Assembly: GCA_025454095.1 (NCBI GenBank) | Contig: JALOPC010000016.1 | Span: forward strand, 1 to 12,487 | Reading direction: 5' to 3' | Length of the DNA: 12,487 bases | DNA from: Syntrophales bacterium | GTDB taxonomy: Bacteria; Desulfobacterota; Syntrophia; Syntrophales; UBA2192 | Part shown: positions 8,567 through 12,487 of the stretch, in pieces | Layout of the letters: each line of letters opens with the position of its first letter | Numbering within the stretch: the stretch's first letter is position 1 | Translations under genes and position numbers: made by a program | The notes under the pieces: model-generated | What the model was told of the DNA's origin: nothing | Databases searched by the model: none | What the model saw: the letters and a program-made list of their open reading frames with translations, nothing else

Positions 8567-9297
8567 CAGTCCTCCTCCTCTTCGTCCTCATCCGGTTCGG
8601 CAGCCTTTGCCCTGGCGGTGACGTCGTCGGCCTTCTTCTCGAAATCGGCCAACTTCTTGAGCATCCGGTCGAACTCGTTTTCGTCGAGGTCCTCGTCGCC
8701 CTGCCCGATGGTCAGCGCCGCGGCCGAACCGGCTGCCAGCATCGTGTGGGCGCCGACGGTTTTCCCGCCCTTGAAGGTGGCCTGCTCCAGAACCCGGCCG
8801 TCCCGGTCAAAGGCGGCATAGGGGCCCTCCCGCTTCTCGCCGCGGAAGGTCCCCTTCTCGCGGACCTGGCCGTTTTTGTAGTAGGAGACGTACTCCCCTT
8901 CGAACTTGCCGTCGAGGAAGGTCTCCTTCTCCTTGAGCTGCCCGTTGCGGTAGTAGAGGAAATACTCCCCCTCGAGCCGGCCGTCCTTGTTGTAGAACTC
9001 CTTCTCCCGGAGCTGCCCCGTCTCGTAATAGGACGTGTACTCGCCGACGATCTTGTCCTTCTCGAAGGTGCACTTCTCCCGGACCTTGCCGTCGCGATAG
9101 TAGGATGTCGCCTCCCCGAGCCGTTGCCCGTCCTTGAAGGACATCGTCACGAGGAGTTGACCGTTCTCGTAGTAGGACTCGTAGGTCCCGTTGAGCTTTC
9201 CCTTGAGGTAGGTGCGCCTCTCCCGGAGTTGCCCCTTGTGGTAATGGGAGAGGTGTTCCCCGTCCTTGCGTTTCGGGGCAAAGAGATCCCAGTTCAT
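8566..9297 (-). CDS. MORN-like repeat protein with helical, acidic C-terminus
   Basis: The 243-residue protein has no signal peptide and is therefore probably cytosolic. Residues 13-181 form seven tandem repeats of about 24 residues, of the pattern GEY-x-SYY-x-NGQ-[LV]-REK-x-TF-x-x-G-[KR]. This is the bacterial MORN_2 (YwqK-type) motif, which folds as beta-hairpins. A hydrophobic Ala/Gly segment follows (184-198), then a charged helical stretch (about 203-233) and an acidic tail ending EDEEEED. Bacterial members are often labelled YwqK-family antitoxins, but I see no toxin gene beside it and would not use that name here. The start ATG (9297-9295) has only a weak ribosome-binding site. It lies 69 bp after the unknown gene at 9367-10755 and overlaps usp by one base. 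Its function is unknown; a scaffold or protein-binding role is an inference from the fold. Confidence 0.85.
   Translation of the reverse strand: MNWDLFAPKRKDGEHLSHYHKGQLRERRTYLKGKLNGTYESYYENGQLLVTMSFKDGQRLGEATSYYRDGKVREKCTFEKDKIVGEYTSYYETGQLREKEFYNKDGRLEGEYFLYYRNGQLKEKETFLDGKFEGEYVSYYKNGQVREKGTFRGEKREGPYAAFDRDGRVLEQATFKGGKTVGAHTMLAAGSAAALTIGQGDEDLDENEFDRMLKKLADFEKKADDVTARAKAAEPDEDEEEED
8571..8580 (-). promoter_or_regulatory. Shine-Dalgarno sequence for usp inside the MORN gene's acidic tail
   Basis: On the minus strand GAGGAGGAGG precedes the TGATG stop/start overlap, with AGGAGG frames 4 or 7 bases before the usp ATG. The same bases encode the Glu run at the end of the upstream protein, so one stretch serves both as acidic-tail codons and as ribosome-binding site. 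Confidence 0.8.
8755..9261 (-). repeat. Coding tandem repeat, seven units of about 72 bp
   Basis: This stretch encodes MORN units starting at residues 13, 37, 61, 85, 110, 134 and 158. Six units are 24 codons and the fourth is 25 codons, because of an extra residue in NKDGRLE. The units differ at DNA level but keep the YY-NGQ core, consistent with old duplication and divergence. Unit seven is the most degenerate (AAFDRDGRV). Confidence 0.85.
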
Positions 9298-9332
9298 GCG
9301 ATGGCGTCCGTCAGGTGAAAGTGACCCGTTAC

Positions 9333-9360
9333 GGGAATCGGGCAGGGTCTACGGGAAATC
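9333..9360. repeat. Degenerate GGG-spaced short repeat in the gap before the MORN gene
   Basis: The plus strand reads GGGAATC, GGGCA, GGGTCTAC, GGGAAATC, with GGG every 5-8 bases. It shares the words ATCGGG, GGGTCTA and ACGGGAAA with the heptamer repeat region before surE. It occupies part of the 69-bp gap between the unknown gene and the MORN gene. It looks like a decayed member of the same repeat type. Confidence 0.4.
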
Positions 9361-9366
9361 CCGGTC

Positions 9367-10755
9367 CTACAGACCCAGTTCCTTGCGTATCTGCTCGACG
9401 GGGAAAAAGATGGCGTCCTGGCCCTTGAGACCCCTGCGCAGGGCCCGTTCGTTCTGGTTTTCGAATTCCTTCAGCAGATCGATCAGCCGGCGTTTCCCCT
9501 CGGGGGTCTTGACGGCCTCCCGCGGGGTAATGTTGCCGATGGCGGAGATCTTCTCGTCGATCCAGTTGTCGAACGGCCGTGATGTCGTCTCGCGGCCGAT
9601 CGAAGCTCCTTCCGGGGATCCCGGGGCCCTTTCCGCCGCGGCCGGCTCAGCCTGCTTGTCGACGCTCTTGTGGACGGTTGTCCGGTAGGTGATGGCCTCC
9701 CCGAACATCCTGTCCAGGATGGCGCGAAGGGTTTCGGCACGTTTTGCCGACGTGCACTGGACGACAAGCGAATCCCGCTTCAGGAACAGGACGCCCGGTG
9801 CGCTCTGGAGAGACCCTTTCGCCCCCTCCCGCTGAAGCCAGTAGAAGCGGAGCACTTTGGCCGGCAGGGTGGTGCCGGGTTTGCGCGGCTCCGAGGCCGC
9901 GAAAACGGGCGACCGCTCGATGGTATGGAGAAACGCGTCGTAATCGTCCACCCGGTACAGAAGGCTCGTGAGGGTGGATTTGTCCGCCTCGGGGTCCGCA
10001 GGCGTCTCGGGCCGCTCGACGTTGCGAACGGCATTCTCGACGAGGGCGCAGATCTCCGCCGAGGCGCGTTTCAGGTAATCGCGGAAATTGCGGTAGTTCT
10101 CCCTCTCCTCGTTGTAGATCTCGAGCAGGTTGAGCTCGATGAACCGCCGGAGCTTCTGGGGGATGACGGTGATGGGCATGCCCCCGAGGAGTTGATAGCC
10201 GCGGATCTCGATGAGGCCGCCGTAGAGAAGATCCCACTTGCAGAGCGTCTTGGCGGCCGACGCGTCGACGAGGTTGAATACCCGATCGGCAAAGATGTCC
10301 CGGACCTCCACCCCTTTCCCGGGGTCGATCCGCTGGACTTCGTAGATGCTCAGCACGGAGCGGGAATAACTCTGCAGGATATCCCGTTCCATCGCGGAGA
10401 GCTGGTTCTTCCGACGATCCAGGTACAGTTCCGGGAACGTCTTGTCGTATTCGTCGGTGACAAAATACAGAGAGTACCAGGAGAGGAACCGGGAAAACTC
10501 CTCCTCGCTCTGGAAATTGTCGTAGAGCTCGTCTTCGTCTTCACCGTATACGCCTCGCCCCTCGAAGTACTCATAGAGGGCGAGTTCATACTCCTCGTAA
10601 AACCGGTCGGAATTGGAAAAGCGGGTGAGCCTGTAGTGAAGATCGGAAATGATCCTCCGGCAACGGGCAAGATCGAAGTCGATGACCTGGGCTACCCGGT
10701 TTTCGGACGAGCCGCCCTGCCCGGCGGAAGAACCTCCGCGATCAACCGTTGACAT
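9367..10755 (-). CDS. Conserved protein of unknown function, two-part, 462 residues
   Basis: I do not recognise a named function. The ATG at 10755 is chosen because AGGAGGT (10765-10771) lies nine bases upstream; an in-frame ATG at 10812 has no such site. There is no signal peptide or membrane segment. Residues 1-20 are Gly/Ser-rich. Residues 25-110 are acidic and Tyr-rich. Residues about 110-215 (SIYEVQRIDPGKGVEVRDIF, then LLYGGLIEIRGYQLLGGMPI) match a core I recall in many uncharacterised, sometimes SEC-C-associated, bacterial proteins. The C-terminal part (about 397-462: WIDEKISAIGNITPREAVKT, then an Arg/Leu helix and RKELGL) resembles a short domain of the same proteins, with a LGG-x-TP-REA-type motif. 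That motif distantly recalls the DUF2384 antitoxin domain. A Pro/Ala-rich linker lies near 366-392. The gene leads the MORN and usp genes, so it may act with them. Confidence 0.8.
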   Translation of the reverse strand: MSTVDRGGSSAGQGGSSENRVAQVIDFDLARCRRIISDLHYRLTRFSNSDRFYEEYELALYEYFEGRGVYGEDEDELYDNFQSEEEFSRFLSWYSLYFVTDEYDKTFPELYLDRRKNQLSAMERDILQSYSRSVLSIYEVQRIDPGKGVEVRDIFADRVFNLVDASAAKTLCKWDLLYGGLIEIRGYQLLGGMPITVIPQKLRRFIELNLLEIYNEERENYRNFRDYLKRASAEICALVENAVRNVERPETPADPEADKSTLTSLLYRVDDYDAFLHTIERSPVFAASEPRKPGTTLPAKVLRFYWLQREGAKGSLQSAPGVLFLKRDSLVVQCTSAKRAETLRAILDRMFGEAITYRTTVHKSVDKQAEPAAAERAPGSPEGASIGRETTSRPFDNWIDEKISAIGNITPREAVKTPEGKRRLIDLLKEFENQNERALRRGLKGQDAIFFPVEQIRKELGL

Positions 10756-10930
10756 GTTTGAATGACCTCCTGTCGCAATCGAACGCAAAGCCCAAGCGCC
10801 GAAGCCTCTCATTCAAAGCGCTTCGGAAAATCCAGCCCCGGGCTTCACATCCCGATATGACAGACCCCCTTTCGTATTGGTTTCATATCATGGATGGGTG
10901 AAGATTATCGCATTTCGTATGGACTGTCGA
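10756..10930 (-). promoter_or_regulatory. Upstream region of the minus-strand cluster, weak candidate promoter
   Basis: The minus strand carries TCGACA (10930-10925) and GATAAT (10909-10904), each five of six matches to consensus but with only a 15-bp spacer, so this promoter is tentative. The resulting leader would be about 140 nt. It holds an inverted pair TCATATC/GATATGA (10883-10889 with 10854-10860) and a 7-bp hairpin CCGAAGC/GCTTCGG (10799-10805 with 10820-10826). It also holds the strong AGGAGGT ribosome-binding site at 10765-10771. I see no coding potential in this part. Confidence 0.3.
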
Positions 10931-10950
10931 GAAAAAAAAGATGCGCCATT

Positions 10951-10968
10951 TCCTGTTACATAACAAGA
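10951..10968. promoter_or_regulatory. Operator-like inverted repeat TGTTA-CA-TAACA
   Basis: TGTTA (10954-10958) and TAACA (10961-10965) are perfect inverted arms around CA, with flanking TC/GA also matching beyond one mismatch. It lies about 20 bp upstream of the candidate -35 box of the minus-strand cluster and could bind a dimeric regulator. It does not match a CRP or FNR consensus, and no regulator is assigned. Confidence 0.25.
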
Positions 10969-10975
10969 TGTTGGG

Positions 10976-11002
10976 CAATAAAAAATGAGGGCTTTTGCCC
11001 TC
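10976..11002 (-). terminator. Intrinsic terminator closing the lipoprotein-methyltransferase transcript
   Basis: Read on the minus strand, GAGGGC, loop AAAA and GCCCTC (11002-10987) are followed by ATTTTTTATTG. This is a compact 6-bp GC-rich stem with a T-run, valid for minus-strand transcription only. It lies 82 bp beyond the stop of the micro-ORF at 11084 and about 320 bp beyond the methyltransferase stop. Transcription therefore probably covers the intervening region. Confidence 0.8.
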
Positions 11003-11083
11003 CTTCCTGCCTGGCCGTGCCGGTCTCCTGTCGTCCCCCCTTGCCCGTTGGGCCGCCCGGCATCGTCACCTTCAATTCATTTC

Positions 11084-11155
11084 CTATGACAGGACCGTGT
11101 GGGTTACGGAAAGCAGGAGGCTTCCCACGAGAAACAGCCAGAATAACCAGTACAT
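11084..11155 (-). CDS. Possible membrane microprotein or remnant (23 residues from the ATG)
   Basis: From the ATG at 11155 the frame encodes a 23-residue, almost wholly hydrophobic segment (MYWLFWLFLVGSLLLSV, then THTVLS). It is a plausible single transmembrane helix preceded by basic KRK. The same frame stays open upstream to the methyltransferase stop and reads a protein-like stretch (CPIYEKELAKPL, then GVGIEDAQVKRK), but contains no ATG, GTG or TTG start there. Either the real start is non-standard, or this is the tail of a decayed gene, or it is chance. The terminator 82 bp downstream shows that the region is transcribed, if the operon reading is right. There is no clear Shine-Dalgarno sequence; GAAAGGCG precedes the ATG. 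Nothing else coding is evident in 11156-11325. Confidence 0.3.
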   Translation of the reverse strand: MYWLFWLFLVGSLLLSVTHTVLS

Positions 11156-11325
11156 CGCCTTTCGTTTCACCTGTGCATCCTCGATTCCGACGCCTGCGGA
11201 CGGGCCCGTTGCCGGGTCCGCGGTCAGGGGTTTTGCCAGCTCTTTTTCATAGATCGGACAGCCGGGGCGAACCTTGAGGGCGACGGGCCGTGTGCAATCC
11301 CCGGGGATGCCGGCGAAACGGGCGA

Positions 11326-11889
11326 CTACTTGGTCGCCTCGATGAACAGGAGCGGGGGAACGCTCAGAACGGCAAACCCGATCCTGACGGAGGGAAACAG
11401 CTCGCGCACCGGCACCCGGAGGTGCCCGGGGGGCTGGTAGAAGGTCTGATAGGCCAGGAATTTCCCGCCCTTCCGGAGAATGCGATAGGTATTCCGGAGC
11501 AGTTCGGCGCGGGTTGCGGGCGGAAGGAAGGAGAAGGGGATCCCGGAGAGGACACAGTCCGCCTGCCCGGCTCCGGAGCGCCGGGCGATATCGAGAATCT
11601 TGCCCGCGCAGTCGGTGTAGACCTGGAGCCTCGTGTCCCTGCAGTTTCTCCGCAGGAGATTGGACAGGGCTTCGTTGCGCTCGATCGCCACCAGGCGGGC
11701 TTCGGGGCGCATCCGCCGCAGCAGGGCGCGGGTGAAGACCCCGGTGCCCGGCCCGTACTCGATCACGACCCGTACCGATTCCAGATCGATCCGGGAGCAG
11801 ATTTTTTCCACGGCCAACCGCGACGTGGGCATCACGGACGCGACGTATCGGTCCTGCAGCAGATTGCTCAGATAGACAAAGGCGCTCAT
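11326..11889 (-). CDS. SAM-dependent methyltransferase, phospholipid N-methyltransferase / KsgA-like
   Basis: The start is the ATG at 11889, with GGAG seven bases upstream (11900-11897); an in-frame ATG at 11952 would add a low-complexity Arg-rich tail. The 187-residue product is a Rossmann-fold class I methyltransferase. Motif I is VIEYGPGTGVFTRALL (42-57). The acidic residue ending strand 2 is Glu70 (LVAIERNEAL), and the motif IV region is DCVLSGIPFSFLP (111-123). The segment ILRKGGKFLAYQTFYQ (137-152) and a late VPPLLFIEATK follow. The SGIPFS motif and the late PP-x-x-[FV]-x-x-A resemble bacterial PmtA-type phospholipid N-methyltransferases, which methylate phosphatidylethanolamine. The family is related to rRNA adenine dimethyltransferases (KsgA), but those are longer and have NLPY-type motif IV. 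The N-terminal helix lacks membrane character. The substrate is inferred only. It lies 141 bp after the lipoprotein gene. Confidence 0.85.
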   Translation of the reverse strand: MSAFVYLSNLLQDRYVASVMPTSRLAVEKICSRIDLESVRVVIEYGPGTGVFTRALLRRMRPEARLVAIERNEALSNLLRRNCRDTRLQVYTDCAGKILDIARRSGAGQADCVLSGIPFSFLPPATRAELLRNTYRILRKGGKFLAYQTFYQPPGHLRVPVRELFPSVRIGFAVLSVPPLLFIEATK

Positions 11890-12030
11890 GATGGGGCTCC
11901 GGGGATGTCGACGGGCCTCGCGACGGGTCGGGGATCTGGCCTTGCAGGGCATTCGGTGGAGCGTTCGATGGAAGCGTCCGGGTGTCGGGGTCGCGGCTTG
12001 CCGCGCTCGCTCGAGAAAGGGCTGGTGGTT

Positions 12031-12480
12031 CTATTTGCCTCGGTAATGCCTGTACTTCATGGCCACCCCCGTCGGGGTGGTGAGGGTCAATTCCCCCCTC
12101 GTCACGGCGTACCCCCATGTCAGGGGCGCCCCGCTTTTCATTTGGATCTCGACCTGGTCCTTGTCGAGAACACGGAAGCTGCCGGGGTAGGCCCTTTTCT
12201 CCACGGCGCTGAAGAACGTGACCGTGCCGTCGTCGAGGAATTCGATCGTGTCCCCTCCCTGTGCATCGCGCCGCCACTTGCCGAGCAGCATCTCCTTGCC
12301 GCGCTGGCGGGCAAGCTCCGCCTCGTCCGGGACGGGCGCTGCCGGGGCCGGTGCCGCGATTTCGCGAGGGGCCGACGGCTCCCGGCTCCTTGCGGCCTCG
12401 TCCTGCAGGGTGCCGGCACACCCGATTGCGGCAGGGATCAGGAGCAGGCAGAGCAGTTTTCGTGTTCGGGCTTTTTCCAT
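12031..12480 (-). CDS. Small lipoprotein with lipocalin-like / DUF5640-like C-terminal domain
   Basis: The 149-residue product starts MEKARTRKLL, has a hydrophobic core (10-20) and a lipobox-like AAIG-Cys21, so signal peptidase II cleavage and lipidation of Cys21 are expected. The residue after Cys is Ala, not Asp, which by the E. coli rule sends it to the outer membrane. A Pro/Ala-rich tether follows (about 35-52). The compact domain at about 64-147 begins LLGKWRRDAQGGDTIEFLDD with GTVTFF after it, and continues GSFRVLDKDQVEIQM, WGYAVTRGELTL and MKYRHYRG. This G-x-W, F-x-DGT, Y/F-x-V and L-x-L pattern is typical of small beta-barrel domains that test for residual fold stability or ligand; their function is generally unknown. 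Only seven bases lie upstream in the window, so its promoter and ribosome-binding site are not visible. The 141-bp gap to the methyltransferase holds a CGCGG/CCGCG hairpin (11992-12005) without a T-run. Confidence 0.85.
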   Translation of the reverse strand: MEKARTRKLLCLLLIPAAIGCAGTLQDEAARSREPSAPREIAAPAPAAPVPDEAELARQRGKEMLLGKWRRDAQGGDTIEFLDDGTVTFFSAVEKRAYPGSFRVLDKDQVEIQMKSGAPLTWGYAVTRGELTLTTPTGVAMKYRHYRGK

Positions 12481-12487
12481 CGACGTG

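Noticed and set aside
7769..8821. 350-residue plus-strand frame across usp and the MORN gene
   Set aside because: It lies antisense to two genes with clear motifs and a coupled stop/start. The Ser run at its centre is just the complement of the GAG repeat.
8566..9297. Calling the MORN protein a YwqK antitoxin of a toxin-antitoxin pair
   Set aside because: The label comes from a shared repeat only. The neighbours are a universal stress protein and an unrelated large protein, with no recognisable toxin.
9352..9363. CGGGAAATCCCG palindrome just after the stop of the unknown gene as terminator
   Set aside because: The stem is at most 4-5 bp with no T-run. The following MORN gene in the same direction suggests read-through.
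9670..10752. 360-residue plus-strand frame across the unknown gene
   Set aside because: The minus-strand frame has a perfect AGGAGGT ribosome-binding site and a plausible domain layout; this one has neither.
10894..11277. 127-residue plus-strand frame in the divergent gap
   Set aside because: It crosses a minus-strand terminator, has no ribosome-binding site, and its Cys/Pro/Arg-rich text has no family character.
11084..12421. Reading the whole 445-residue minus frame as one protein
   Set aside because: Most of it overlaps the lipoprotein and methyltransferase genes in another frame and is Arg/Pro-rich. Only the last part beyond 11325 is worth keeping as a separate candidate.

Overview
The window is a GC-rich chromosomal segment carrying ten well-supported genes, one of them cut by the left edge, and no mobile element, tRNA, rRNA or CRISPR array that I can see. 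The gene set suggests an anaerobic Gram-negative bacterium, most likely a Desulfobacterota (deltaproteobacterial) lineage. Evidence for this is an oxygen-sensitive class III ribonucleotide reductase, a heptose-LPS precursor enzyme, Sec and lipoprotein export signals, and short-period intergenic repeats. The taxonomic assignment is an inference.

Plus strand, 1-7645: the 3' part of nrdD (anaerobic ribonucleoside-triphosphate reductase); a gap with an 8-bp tandem repeat, a sigma70-like promoter and a structured leader; then gmhA-grpE-dnaK, closely spaced and ended by a strong intrinsic terminator. Next come an exported type-1 periplasmic binding protein without any transporter genes, and surE (5'/3'-nucleotidase). 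No hrcA, dnaJ, CIRCE operator or nrdG is visible in the window.

Minus strand, 7727-10755: a three-gene cluster read right to left and convergent with surE. It holds a 462-residue protein of unknown function, a protein built of seven 24-residue MORN-like repeats with an acidic tail, and a tandem-domain universal stress protein. The last two overlap by one base (TGATG), and the acidic tail codons of the first also form the Shine-Dalgarno sequence of the second. A long near-perfect hairpin at 7677-7728 separates this cluster from surE and probably terminates both transcripts.

Minus strand, 10976-12480: a small outer-membrane-type lipoprotein, a Rossmann-fold SAM methyltransferase of the PmtA/KsgA type, a doubtful membrane micro-ORF, and an intrinsic terminator at about 10976-11002.

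The items most worth following are the unknown-MORN-Usp cluster, a Cys-to-Ser change at a position where I expect a conserved cysteine in NrdD, GG-rich short-period repeats in three intergenic gaps, and the coupling of gmhA to grpE-dnaK. I did not find a clearly new defence or mobile system.
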